Shown: positions 8,659 to 17,547 of the stretch, one piece after another | How the letters are laid out: the number at the start of each line of letters is the position of its first letter | How positions within the stretch are numbered: the first letter of the stretch is position 1 | Assembly (NCBI GenBank): GCA_905209075.1 | Contig: CAJLRL010000032.1 | Coordinates: 1 to 27,665, forward strand | Length of the DNA stretch: 27,665 nt | Origin: an uncultured Lachnospiraceae bacterium | Lineage (GTDB): Bacteria; Bacillota; Clostridia; Lachnospirales; Lachnospiraceae | Direction of reading: 5' to 3' | Program-made: the position numbers and the translations under genes | The notes under the pieces: generated by a model | What the model was told of the DNA's origin: nothing | What the model saw: the letters and a program-made list of their open reading frames with translations, nothing else | The model's database searches: none

Positions 8659-9651
8659 TTATTTGGCATATGCTGAATATATAGCCTCATGATTTTCTAC
8701 ACAATTCATCGCACCATGAGCTCCGGCTGTTACACAAATATATGTCCTTCCACTTGCGGACTGCTCATAGCTTACAGCACAGTTTCCTGATTCATTTACA
8801 AATCCTGTTTTTGCACCAAGCACTGTACCACCACATTTTTCGTCTTTTATCTTTCTGAAGAACTTATTGACTAAAGTTATTCCTTCCGGATGCTGTTCCG
8901 TTACAGATGTCTTGTATACATGTGTTGTTATGACTTCACGGCTCATCTCATTGCTTAATGCAGTTTCCATTATCACCGCCATATCATATGCTGTAGTATA
9001 ATTCTGTTCATCAAATATTCCGACTGAATTTGCAAAATGTGTAGTCTGTGCCAGACCAAGCTGCTGCGCCTTGTCATTCATCATTGCAACAAAAGATTCC
9101 ATTGAACCTGCGATATATAAAGCAAGCTGGTATGCGGCCTCTCCTCCTGACGGAAGAATTGTCCCGTATAAAAGATCCCTTACAGTAACCAGCTCGTTCT
9201 CCTCAAAGCCTGCTGCACTACATCCATTTACATATGAGTAATCTGTAGCCTCACGTGAAACCGGCACTGTTTTATCCAGATCCTCCGGGCTTATGTTTTC
9301 ACATGCGACAAGTACTGTCATAACCTTTGTCATTGATGCCGGATACATTTTCTCATATGGGTTTTTCTGGGCAATGATCGTCTTGGCCTGTTCGTCTATA
9401 AGTATTGCATGAGGGCTTTCTATCGCCTCACCGATTTCTGCTGTCTGCGGAGTGCTCTCTGCTCTGTATATTTCGACTTTCTCTATCTCTTCTGTATTTT
9501 CTGTTACAAGTTCCTCAGATACTGCTGTCTGTGGCTCAGTTTCCGTATCCTTATTTTTTGTCTTCATTTTTGATGCTGCCAAAAATACAACTGTGATTAT
9601 CAATGTTGCTGCTACTAAATAGCAGATTATTTTTTTTATCTTAGTGTTCAT
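8659..9651 (-). CDS. D-alanyl-D-alanine carboxypeptidase (PBP5/DacF type)
   Basis: A 330-residue serine peptidase S11 that trims the terminal D-Ala of peptidoglycan stem peptides outside the membrane. An N-terminal TM anchor lies at about residues 8-26, followed by a Thr/Glu-rich linker. Active-site motifs are S106-M-T-K109 (S-x-x-K) and K-T-G at 281-283. The usual S-x-N motif reads S-G-G (L-P-S-G-G-E-A-A). No PBP5 C-terminal domain or second anchor follows. The ATG at 9651 has GGAG 7 bases upstream; an in-frame ATG at 9657 has it only one base away and was rejected. The start lies inside the DMT transporter gene (11-bp overlap), so coupling is likely. Confidence 0.9.
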   Translation of the reverse strand: MNTKIKKIICYLVAATLIITVVFLAASKMKTKNKDTETEPQTAVSEELVTENTEEIEKVEIYRAESTPQTAEIGEAIESPHAILIDEQAKTIIAQKNPYEKMYPASMTKVMTVLVACENISPEDLDKTVPVSREATDYSYVNGCSAAGFEENELVTVRDLLYGTILPSGGEAAYQLALYIAGSMESFVAMMNDKAQQLGLAQTTHFANSVGIFDEQNYTTAYDMAVIMETALSNEMSREVITTHVYKTSVTEQHPEGITLVNKFFRKIKDEKCGGTVLGAKTGFVNESGNCAVSYEQSASGRTYICVTAGAHGAMNCVENHEAIYSAYAK

Positions 9652-10597
9652 CTTCATACTCCATTTTCATTTCTGTTTTCCGATCCGGCATCTGTGCTAT
9701 CATTATCGCTGCAAAAATCATACAACAACCGGCTATTTCTCTTAAACTAAGCTTCTGCCCCAGCAATATCCATCCTGCAAAAACAGATACTACAGATTCA
9801 AGGCTCATAAGCATTGATGCAAATGTAGGATTTAACCCTTTCTGCCCGACAACCTGAAGAGTATATGCAACTCCGCTCGAAAGCACTCCTGCATACAATA
9901 TGGCGCTCCATGCCGACTGGCTTGATAAAACTTGTGACCACTGCATGATCCCGGCAGATGAATGCTTCATGTCTACTATAAACATCGGAATTGCAGAACC
10001 TATTCCTGTAATAAAGAACTCAATACATGAAAGTCTAACCGCATCAACCATAGGTGAAAAATGATCTATAAGTAATATCTGTATTGCGAAACAAAATGCG
10101 CAGAGTATAAGCAGTATATCCTGTTTTCTCAGATAAAACTCCCCATTTACACAAAGCATATACATTCCTATCAGTGTTATCCCGACCCCCAGCCATATCT
10201 TTGCTCCACATTTACGTTTGAAAAACAATCCGATAACAGGAACCATCAGTATATATGTTGCAGTAAGAAATCCTGCCTTTCCTGTCTCAGTTCCCATTGT
10301 AATCCCTACCTGCTGCAGGTTACTTGCCAGACATAACGCTATTCCACAGCATATTCCTCCGACCCATAATACGTTTCTTTCATCCTTTGTCTTTGGTCGC
10401 TTTGATGTATAACCACCTTTATCAAGAAATTTTATAACCGGCAGAAGAACAATCGCCCCTATAAGAAATCTGATACAGTTAAATGCATATGCTCCTACCT
10501 CATTTCCTCCTGTCGACTGCGCTACAAAGGCGGTTCCCCATATAAGGTCAGTCAATAAAAGCAAAATGACATTTCTACTCTTTGATACTCTCTTCAT
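9641..10597 (-). CDS. EamA/DMT-superfamily transporter
   Basis: A 318-residue protein with ten hydrophobic segments in two EamA halves. The first half opens with L-L-L-T-D-L-I-W-G-T-A-F-V-A-Q, a common DMT beginning, and the second contains Y-A-G-V-L-S-S-G-V-A-Y-T-L-Q. This family exports or imports small metabolites and amino acids; the substrate is unknown. The start at 10597 has GGAGGT at ideal spacing; a longer frame back to 10642 would lack this. The first 23 bp overlap the end of the histidine kinase gene, and that ribosome site lies inside the kinase coding sequence. Confidence 0.88.
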   Translation of the reverse strand: MKRVSKSRNVILLLLTDLIWGTAFVAQSTGGNEVGAYAFNCIRFLIGAIVLLPVIKFLDKGGYTSKRPKTKDERNVLWVGGICCGIALCLASNLQQVGITMGTETGKAGFLTATYILMVPVIGLFFKRKCGAKIWLGVGITLIGMYMLCVNGEFYLRKQDILLILCAFCFAIQILLIDHFSPMVDAVRLSCIEFFITGIGSAIPMFIVDMKHSSAGIMQWSQVLSSQSAWSAILYAGVLSSGVAYTLQVVGQKGLNPTFASMLMSLESVVSVFAGWILLGQKLSLREIAGCCMIFAAIMIAQMPDRKTEMKMEYEDEH

Positions 10598-13424
10598 TTT
10601 TACCTCCGCATATGATATCAGATATGATCTGAAGATCATCAATATCAGTATCCTCTATCATCTGCCTTATCATTTTGTATTTTTCTTTTTGGTGATCGCT
10701 CATGGAAAGCTCTTCCATATCTTTTTTTATTGCCTCGATCGCCGGAAAATCATATTCATTAGCTGCTTTCTGTAGTTTTCTGACATATCCATCAAATGAA
10801 ATGGTATCATCTCTGTTTTCAGTCATGATCCCATTTTCAGTCAGATATTTATTTATATCATCGATCAGATGCCTGAATCTGCTGATAAATTCTCCGTGAT
10901 TTTTTCTGATATATGTGGAATTTTTATCTGATGCTGCATTTTCCAGTTCTTTTGCCAGGTCACCACATTCATCGGCTCCTATATTAAACAGCATCCCCTT
11001 TATTCCATGAACTTCAATTTTATAATTTACCATATTTCCGCCAATAGTTCCATCTATGTTTTGGATAAATTTATTTCCATCCCTGACTACCAGCTTTAAA
11101 ACTTCCATATAATTTTCCATGCACATGCCACACTGTGCTATGCCCTTTTGTACATTAAGTCCCGGAATCTCTACGTCTGAGGACCGTTTTAGATCATCCC
11201 TTCTTACTTTTCCATATGATATTTTTTCTGCAGGAATAAATTTTTTCAAAACCTCCTCCATCCTGTCAAATTCCATAGGTTTTTTCAGATATTCATCAAA
11301 TCCGCTATCCAGCAGCTGTTTTCTTGTTCCTTTTATGGCATTTGCGGTAAGTGCGATTATTTTCGATTCTCCACCCGCTGCATAATATCCGGAAATCTCC
11401 CTGATCCTCTTCATTGCCTCTATTCCATCCATCTGAGGCATCATCTGATCCATAAATATAATAGGGTATTTGTTATCCTGACATTTTTCTATCGCTTTTT
11501 GCCCACTCTCTGCTTCATCCACCATAAGTCCATAGCATGCAAGGATCTGGCTTATGACCTTGAGATTCACAAAATTATCATCAACGACAAGAACCAATGT
11601 ATCATGGATATTCATCTCTCCTATCCCTGAAGATTTCGAATCTTTTTTGCCAATATTTATATTTCCAAGCGGCTCTTTATTTTCGATTTTTTGATCTATT
11701 TTTACTGTTACAGTTGTCCCTATACCATATTCACTCTGTATATCAATGTCTCCACCCATAAGATCCACATAATTTTTAACTATGGCAAGCCCAAGTCCGG
11801 TTCCCTCGATCTGATGGTTTACTGTTTTATCCGCCTGCCTGAATGCTTCAAATACACCATCCTGCTCTTCTTTTTTTATACCTATCCCCGTATCTTTTAC
11901 GATCATGTAAAGGCTTACTATACCATCTGCCACAGCAGTCTTTTGGACAGTAAAAGACACACAGCCCTCATTTGTATACTTAACTGCATTGTTTAGTATA
12001 TTTATAAGTACTTCCTGTATACGTGTCTCATCCCCATATAGCTCTGCTGGAATGGATGGATCTATATCTACATTAAATTCCAGATTTTTTCTTCTGGCTA
12101 ATGTTTTAATCTGCATAATAACATTAAACATCAGATCTCTTGTATTATATCTGCTGTTTACAAGCTCCATTTTTCCTGATTCGATTTTTGAAATATCAAG
12201 TATTTCATTGATTATCGCAAGAAGGCTGTATGATAAATCCCTTATATTCGCCACAGCCTCCTCCTGATGATCTGTAAGCTTCTGTTTTAATAATATTTCT
12301 GAAAATCCTATGATCGCATTCATAGGAGTCCTTATCTCATGCGACATATTCGCAAGGAACGTACTCTTGGCATTGTTTGCTGCCTCGAGATTTTTCATCA
12401 TTGTCACCTGCTGGGATATATCATCCACAACAACTATAAATCCTATAATATCCTTGTATCTGTCACGGATCTTATCTATTTTTATAATACAGTCTATTCC
12501 CTTTTCGGCATATACTGCCTGAAATTCCAATTTTTCATCATCAAACGAAAATATTTCTGTTCCGTCAACCTCCATTGATTCAAACTTTGGCAAAAGAACC
12601 TGTTTTTCCCCTATTATATCCTCTCTTTTTATATTAAAAAACTGCTCCGCTGCATCATTCAGCAGACAGATTCTTCCATCATGATCATATACACATACCG
12701 GTATCGAAAGTGACGAATATATAAACTGTGACATATTCGACATCGTCGGAGTCGTGCGTTCTATTCCAACTATTGCATATAATATTATTGCAAAACCATA
12801 AAACTGAGTTATTGAACTTCCGGGTATTGCATCTGTTCCAAACATAGGAAAAATTGTATCAAAAAACATCCCAAGAAATATCAATGCTTCCGTAAACAGA
12901 AACCTGTGTCCCAAAACCTTGTATCTATGTCCCTTGGTATGTCTTATCATGTGAATTATGTAGGCGAGTGCTATTCCAGCCATTCCCATGGCATATGTGG
13001 AATACAGATTATTTATGACACCACTTGTAAGAGAATATGTCATTCCCCATCTGCCTATATAATATGAAGATTGGGAAGGCAATACAGTACCAAAATATAT
13101 TGCCACTCCCACAAAAGATAAAATTTCAAATACGGTTCTTATTTTCTTTGGTGCCCCACACACTTCACCAAGCAGAAAAAGGATAGATATCAGATATCCG
13201 AAAACGCCTACCATACCTACGCAGCGGCATAGATATGCTATCATCGCAGAATCAACTGCAAAAAGCACTCCAAACCCCAAACTCCACACTGCACTTGATA
13301 ATCCAAGCGAGAATATCAGCCATTTTATTTTTCTTTTCCGCTCTTTATGAAACAGAGAGGCAATTGCCCAGTATCCGGCAACTACCCCTTCTATAACAAG
13401 TAAAACCGTAAATAAATAATTCAT
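10575..13424 (-). CDS. Hybrid sensor histidine kinase with receiver and HPt domains
   Basis: A 949-residue phosphorelay protein. It has about seven or eight TM helices to residue 225, a PAS domain at about 240-345, and HisKA with H362 in N-M-S-H-E-I-R-T-P. The ATPase domain has an N-box near E-V-L-I-N-I-L-N-N-A-V-K-Y, then D-T-G-I-G-I and G-T-G-L-G-L. A receiver domain has D659 in F-M-D-Q-M-M-P, and a C-terminal HPt domain has H806 in V-H-G-I-K-G. So the full H-D-H relay is on one chain. No partner response regulator with a DNA-binding domain lies in this window. The input signal is unknown; a 7TM region plus PAS suggests membrane and cytosolic sensing. GAGAAGG precedes the ATG. The gene starts 28 bp after pyk. 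Confidence 0.95.
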   Translation of the reverse strand: MNYLFTVLLVIEGVVAGYWAIASLFHKERKRKIKWLIFSLGLSSAVWSLGFGVLFAVDSAMIAYLCRCVGMVGVFGYLISILFLLGEVCGAPKKIRTVFEILSFVGVAIYFGTVLPSQSSYYIGRWGMTYSLTSGVINNLYSTYAMGMAGIALAYIIHMIRHTKGHRYKVLGHRFLFTEALIFLGMFFDTIFPMFGTDAIPGSSITQFYGFAIILYAIVGIERTTPTMSNMSQFIYSSLSIPVCVYDHDGRICLLNDAAEQFFNIKREDIIGEKQVLLPKFESMEVDGTEIFSFDDEKLEFQAVYAEKGIDCIIKIDKIRDRYKDIIGFIVVVDDISQQVTMMKNLEAANNAKSTFLANMSHEIRTPMNAIIGFSEILLKQKLTDHQEEAVANIRDLSYSLLAIINEILDISKIESGKMELVNSRYNTRDLMFNVIMQIKTLARRKNLEFNVDIDPSIPAELYGDETRIQEVLINILNNAVKYTNEGCVSFTVQKTAVADGIVSLYMIVKDTGIGIKKEEQDGVFEAFRQADKTVNHQIEGTGLGLAIVKNYVDLMGGDIDIQSEYGIGTTVTVKIDQKIENKEPLGNINIGKKDSKSSGIGEMNIHDTLVLVVDDNFVNLKVISQILACYGLMVDEAESGQKAIEKCQDNKYPIIFMDQMMPQMDGIEAMKRIREISGYYAAGGESKIIALTANAIKGTRKQLLDSGFDEYLKKPMEFDRMEEVLKKFIPAEKISYGKVRRDDLKRSSDVEIPGLNVQKGIAQCGMCMENYMEVLKLVVRDGNKFIQNIDGTIGGNMVNYKIEVHGIKGMLFNIGADECGDLAKELENAASDKNSTYIRKNHGEFISRFRHLIDDINKYLTENGIMTENRDDTISFDGYVRKLQKAANEYDFPAIEAIKKDMEELSMSDHQKEKYKMIRQMIEDTDIDDLQIISDIICGGKNEESIKE

Positions 13425-13452
13425 ATATACCTTCTCGTTATTATTTTTGCTG

Positions 13453-14868
13453 TCAGCTTATAACCTCAAGACGTATTGTATTTGTATTACCTGATTCTCC
13501 ACTTGTACGTCCGCCTGTCAATACGACATTGTCGCCCTTTTTAAGCTTGAATACTGTTTTAGCATGACGGACTGCATGGTAAAACATTACATCAACAGAA
13601 TCAAATTCTTCGCTCAGAACCGGTGTGACTCCCCAACTTAAGTTAAGCTTTCTCCATATCTTTTCTGATGTAGTCATTCCGATTATATCAACAGGGCAGC
13701 GGAAACGGCTTACCATTCGTGCCGTTTTTCCTGAAAGTGAACTTATTACTATTCCCTTTGAATCAGTATCAATTGCCATATCACATGTAGCATGGGATAT
13801 AGCATCGATATTGCTCTGGATCACATAATCCATATTTCTGAATCTCTTTATATAATCTATGTTCTTTTCTGTATATTCTGCAATCTGTGCCATATTCTGG
13901 ACTGCTTCAACAGGATACTTACCTGATGCAGACTCTCCTGAAAGCATAACTGCAGATGAACCATCATATACTGCATTTGCCACGTCTGAAATTTCTGCTC
14001 TTGTAGGTCTTGGATTATGTATCATCGACTCAAGCATCTCTGTTGCAGTAATTACACGTTTGCCTAAAAGGCGGCATTTTTTGATGAGGTATTTCTGTAC
14101 GGCCGGCACCTCAACAAATGGTATCTCAACACCCAGGTCACCCCTTGCGACCATTATTCCATCTGCAATATCACAGATCTCTTCGATATTATCAACACCT
14201 GCCCGGTTTTCGATCTTTGCGATTATATCTATATCCGCACCACCATTTTCATCAAGGAAATCTCTCATTGATTTGATGTCTGATTTTGTAGATACAAATG
14301 AAGCTGCTACAAAGTCAACATCATTTTTGATTCCGAATAAAAGATCCGATTTGTCCTGCTCACTTAAGAAATCTCCCTTTAAAACATGATTTGGGAAGTT
14401 CATGCTCTTGCGGTCAGACATCTCTCCTCCGACTTTAACCTCACAGATTGCATCATTTCCCTGTAATTTTTTAACCTCGAAAATTAAAAGTCCATTGTTT
14501 ACAAGAATTGTGTCTCCGACATTAATTTCTTTTATGAGATCTTTATAGCTTACAGAAACTCTCTTATCATTTCCCTCAACATCATCAACTGTGAATGTGA
14601 ATGTATCACCATCTTTTAATACGATCTTGTGATTCTCAAATGTCTTTATCCTATACTCAGGTCCTTTTGTGTCAAGCATAATTGCGATTGGCAGGTTGAG
14701 TGCTTTTCTGACCTTTTTTATCATATCAATCTTTTTCTGATGTTCTTCATACGAACCATGTGAAAAATTAAGTCTGGCAACATTAAGTCCTGCCTTACAC
14801 ATCTGCGTAAATGTCTTCTCATTTTCACTTGCAGGCCCTATTGTACAGATAATTTTTGTCTTTCTCAT
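13453..14868 (-). CDS. pyk: Pyruvate kinase
   Basis: A 471-residue enzyme that makes ATP and pyruvate from phosphoenolpyruvate and ADP at the end of glycolysis. It starts with the typical T-K-I-I-C-T-I-G-P-A-S. It contains N-F-S-H-G (34-38), M-L-D-T-K-G-P-E, the active-site K-I-E-N-R-A-G, the M-V-A-R-G-D-L-G-V-E-I-P loop and M-L-E-S-M-I-x-N-P-x-P-T-R-A-E. The length fits the short form without the extra C-terminal phosphohistidine (PEP-utiliser) domain seen in some Firmicutes. GGAGG lies 7 bases before the ATG. The ATG overlaps the stop of the 58-residue gene (ATGA). Confidence 0.98.
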   Translation of the reverse strand: MRKTKIICTIGPASENEKTFTQMCKAGLNVARLNFSHGSYEEHQKKIDMIKKVRKALNLPIAIMLDTKGPEYRIKTFENHKIVLKDGDTFTFTVDDVEGNDKRVSVSYKDLIKEINVGDTILVNNGLLIFEVKKLQGNDAICEVKVGGEMSDRKSMNFPNHVLKGDFLSEQDKSDLLFGIKNDVDFVAASFVSTKSDIKSMRDFLDENGGADIDIIAKIENRAGVDNIEEICDIADGIMVARGDLGVEIPFVEVPAVQKYLIKKCRLLGKRVITATEMLESMIHNPRPTRAEISDVANAVYDGSSAVMLSGESASGKYPVEAVQNMAQIAEYTEKNIDYIKRFRNMDYVIQSNIDAISHATCDMAIDTDSKGIVISSLSGKTARMVSRFRCPVDIIGMTTSEKIWRKLNLSWGVTPVLSEEFDSVDVMFYHAVRHAKTVFKLKKGDNVVLTGGRTSGESGNTNTIRLEVIS

Positions 14869-15041
14869 TTCATGTCCTCCATATCGTGTCTTGTTATATT
14901 GATTTCCTTTGTAGGAATTATTCTGTCGTTTTCACTATTTTTGTCCTCTTCATGTGATGGTCCATTTTCCATCCACCATGCGAATATTGCTGCTCCTAAA
15001 CATACTGCTATGCAAATTATTATTATAACCTTTTCTAACAT
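14865..15041 (-). CDS. Small single-TM protein upstream of pyk (58 aa)
   Basis: I do not recognise this protein. The 58-residue frame has one membrane helix near the N-terminus (K-V-I-I-I-I-C-I-A-V-C-L-G-A-A-I-F-A-W-W) and a polar, acidic tail. The start at 15041 is chosen because AGGAAGGA sits at ideal distance; an upstream in-frame ATG at 15110 has no support and would lie deeper in the neighbouring gene. Its stop overlaps the pyk ATG by 4 bases, so translation is coupled to pyruvate kinase. Confidence 0.72.
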   Translation of the reverse strand: MLEKVIIIICIAVCLGAAIFAWWMENGPSHEEDKNSENDRIIPTKEINITRHDMEDMK

Positions 15042-15495
15042 TACTATCCTTCCTTTCTGTTTCTGATCTATAAAGTAAGGATAATAATTTTTTCCGCCCA
15101 TCCTTGTCATGTATGTATCGCATTATAAATATAAGGCTTAAACTTATTATAAGAAACATCAGCCGGCATATAATAATAAGCATACGGGCCGGCATCAGGC
15201 ATTGCAATGGCATGGCTTCAAACGATGCTGCATTTCGCAAAAGACTGCTGCGTATAAGCGTCTGCCTGTTTTCTACAAGCCTGGCGTTTGCGCCCTCCGT
15301 CTCCCGGACAGACTCTATCTGTGCAGAATTAAGCATTGCTGCGATACTGCTTGTTCCTCCTAGCGGGAAACCGGTATCATCTATAAACGCAAGCTCCCTC
15401 TGTGACAGGCACACTGTCTTAAAAGAAAGTATTGTTAAAAACAGTACAATTACATATGAAATTATATTTTTATGCTTAAAAATCCGGTTATACAT
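14950..15495 (-). CDS. Unknown two-TM membrane protein (181 aa)
   Basis: I do not recognise this protein. A first hydrophobic segment at about residues 10-30 (I-S-Y-V-I-V-L-F-L-T-I-L-S-F) is followed by an outside loop with a polar helix (R-E-T-E-G-A-N-A-R-L-V-E-N-R-Q). A second TM lies at about 100-125 (L-I-I-I-C-R-L-M-F-L-I-I-S-L-S), then a basic tail. It is first after a strong promoter, with AAAGGCAG before the ATG. The last 92 bases overlap the following small gene in another frame, which is unusually long. The last 30 or so residues look low quality, so a sequencing or real frameshift near 15041 is possible. Confidence 0.62.
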   Translation of the reverse strand: MYNRIFKHKNIISYVIVLFLTILSFKTVCLSQRELAFIDDTGFPLGGTSSIAAMLNSAQIESVRETEGANARLVENRQTLIRSSLLRNAASFEAMPLQCLMPARMLIIICRLMFLIISLSLIFIMRYIHDKDGRKKLLSLLYRSETERKDSNVRKGYNNNLHSSMFRSSNIRMVDGKWTIT

Positions 15496-15529
15496 TCATA
15501 CTGCCTTTTTCATTACAAATTTGGGTTTT

Positions 15530-15557
15530 ATTATACCATTATTTTCGTACATGTAAA
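15530..15557 (-). promoter_or_regulatory. Sigma-A-type promoter for the pyk-containing operon
   Basis: On the minus strand, TTTACA (15552-15557), a 16-base spacer, then TATAAT (15530-15535) with an upstream TG (extended -10). It lies just before the 181-residue gene, and no comparable terminator occurs in the short gaps down to about 4500. Confidence 0.75.
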
Positions 15558-15560
15558 AGT

Positions 15561-15592
15561 AAAAAATAATCCTCAGCAAATACTGCTGAGGA
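15561..15592 (-). terminator. Rho-independent terminator after the beta-propeller gene
   Basis: Arms 15570-15578 (tcctcagca) and 15584-15592 (tgctgagga) form a perfect 9-bp stem with a 5-base loop. On the minus strand it is followed by ATTATTTTTT. It closes the sigma/beta-propeller transcript just ahead of the next promoter. Confidence 0.88.
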
Positions 15593-15672
15593 CTATAGAT
15601 AAGCACTTCTTACCACTATATTTTCATGCGCCTTGTTTACTGTTATAAACTTAAACTAATATTCTTTTACTG

Positions 15673-17547
15673 TTAAGATTTTTTCCCTGTCAACTTAAAA
15701 TAATTAATTTCTCCATTTCCTGCCACATAGAAATCATCATCTTTATAAATACCCCTGTAACCTCTTTCATTCTCAAACTTTAGTGAAGCGTCCTCCATGA
15801 GTTCAAAACCTTTTCCACTATCATACGAGAACAGATAATATTTATCCACCGCAAAACCTATCAGATTTTTCTGTGGTTCGGCAAGAACCGCTTTATAATT
15901 ATTCATCGCCTCGCAATAATAACCTTCATGATCAAATATTTTTTGATTTTCCTCAACAGGGTGTGCCGGGTCACTGACGTCAAACATTGTAAGCTTTATT
16001 GTCTTTCTGTCAGAATCGCCATATCCGATTCCAAGCACATGTGTGTCATCCCATATATGAAGATACTCGGAAAATCCGCTGACTTCCAGTTCTCCAAGCA
16101 GTTTCGGTTCTGATGGATCCGATATGTCTGCCACAAAAAGCGGATCTGTCTGCTTATAGGTTATGAAGTACACGTAGTTTCCAACAAAACGTGCTGCATA
16201 TACAAGCTCGCCTCTTGCAATCTCATTCAGCACACCTGTTTCTTTCATCTCACCATCAAAAACATGCAGGGAATTCACTTCTGTTTCCTTATCACTATCT
16301 GTAGCCAGAACATACAGATAACCGTTTATTTCATTGATTGCAAATTTATCATTCAGATATCCGCTGACCGAAGTTGATTCACCGGTTTCCATAATTCCAT
16401 CTGCAAATGACATTTTACTGATAGTCGTTATCTGCCTGCTTCTTTTCCAGTCCATTGAATAAAAATACATTGCATTATTTGATACATATACATAATCATT
16501 GCCATTCATTATGCACTTTGTGTCTATTACAGTCGAAGGATCATCAACATTAAAGCTTGTGATAACTGTTCCTGAATTTGTCTCATCCTCTATATAAATA
16601 CAGTCGTAATTTATTATCTCGCCATCTACTTTCGGAACCCATTTATCCAGATTATTAGGATTTAATGCTGCCTTTTTTACCATCAGCTCAGGCATCTGTA
16701 TACTTGTATTTGAAAAAACATACACGATGCTTCCTATTTTTCTGGATGTACTATAGTATCCGTCCTGGCTTGATCTTCCTATAAGCTGCGGTTTTAACGG
16801 ATCTGTAATATCATAGCTGTAGCAAATAGTTTCATCGTTTTCTTCATCATTCAAATGGTTTGTTATTATAACCATATTTCCATCATTTACATAGAGTTCT
16901 TCTATGGAATCGGATGGTGATTCAAAATCAGGCCGGAGTTTCTGTTCTTCACCTGGCTTTCCATCTGTGATATCTGTTATTGATATCTGTCCATCCTCAA
17001 CCATATAGATACATTTTCCGTCTGTTTTTACGACGTCACTTTCGTCAACTCCATCAGTCATCACATTTGTTGTGGAATAATCCGAAGCCTCTTCTGACGA
17101 TAGCACTGAATTTTCCATCATATCACCTGATGAAGGAGCCATGTCATCTGCCCCCCCGGTTATTACAACAGAATCATATTCTACCATTTCTTTATCTTTC
17201 TTTTGTGCACTCTTTACCGTATAATATAAATCCTCATAATTTGATGCCAGAATATATTCCCCCAGTTTGTCCCCACTTTTTACTCCTGCATATGCATTGT
17301 TGCTTTTTTGCGTATTCTCCCCTGCATCTGACTTTGCCGATTCAAGTTCATTTACACGATTTCCAAGCCTCACCACTTCTGTTCCCAAGACCGCAACAGT
17401 AAGAATTGCCGCAATAGATGCGGTTGATATTGCCATTTTTTTTAATTTTTTATGACTTTTCTTTCTGATTCTTACAGGCTCTGCGGCTTCCTCAATTATC
17501 TTTTCATCAATATGGTTTAATCCATCAAATAAATCCTTTTTTGTCAT
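15673..17547 (-). CDS. Membrane-anchored beta-propeller protein, probable anti-sigma/sensor
   Basis: A 624-residue protein. A short cytoplasmic head (L-F-D-G-L-N-H-I-D-E-K-I-I-E-E-A-A-E-P, residues 6-24) and a basic stretch precede one TM helix at about 38-57, then a short coiled coil (V-N-E-L-E-S). The outside part holds the signature G-V-D-E-S-D-V-V-K-T-D-G-K-C-I-Y-M-V at about 175 and repeated propeller blades to the C-terminus. This matches the secreted C-terminal beta-propeller family (Pfam Beta_propel type). The I-D-E-K-x-I-E-E-A head followed by basic residues and a TM is common in clostridial proteins encoded next to ECF sigma factors. The start overlaps the sigma stop by 4 bases. Anti-sigma function is inference from this context; no zinc-binding anti-sigma motif is present. 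Confidence 0.88.
   Translation of the reverse strand: MTKKDLFDGLNHIDEKIIEEAAEPVRIRKKSHKKLKKMAISTASIAAILTVAVLGTEVVRLGNRVNELESAKSDAGENTQKSNNAYAGVKSGDKLGEYILASNYEDLYYTVKSAQKKDKEMVEYDSVVITGGADDMAPSSGDMMENSVLSSEEASDYSTTNVMTDGVDESDVVKTDGKCIYMVEDGQISITDITDGKPGEEQKLRPDFESPSDSIEELYVNDGNMVIITNHLNDEENDETICYSYDITDPLKPQLIGRSSQDGYYSTSRKIGSIVYVFSNTSIQMPELMVKKAALNPNNLDKWVPKVDGEIINYDCIYIEDETNSGTVITSFNVDDPSTVIDTKCIMNGNDYVYVSNNAMYFYSMDWKRSRQITTISKMSFADGIMETGESTSVSGYLNDKFAINEINGYLYVLATDSDKETEVNSLHVFDGEMKETGVLNEIARGELVYAARFVGNYVYFITYKQTDPLFVADISDPSEPKLLGELEVSGFSEYLHIWDDTHVLGIGYGDSDRKTIKLTMFDVSDPAHPVEENQKIFDHEGYYCEAMNNYKAVLAEPQKNLIGFAVDKYYLFSYDSGKGFELMEDASLKFENERGYRGIYKDDDFYVAGNGEINYFKLTGKKS

Noticed and set aside
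14865..15110. Longer 81-residue version of the small pyk-upstream protein
   Set aside because: The ATG at 15110 has no ribosome site, while AGGAAGGA fits the start at 15041 and the membrane helix begins there.
15104..15556. Plus-strand 150-residue frame
   Set aside because: It overlaps the minus-strand promoter and the two-TM gene, has no ribosome site and runs against all neighbours.
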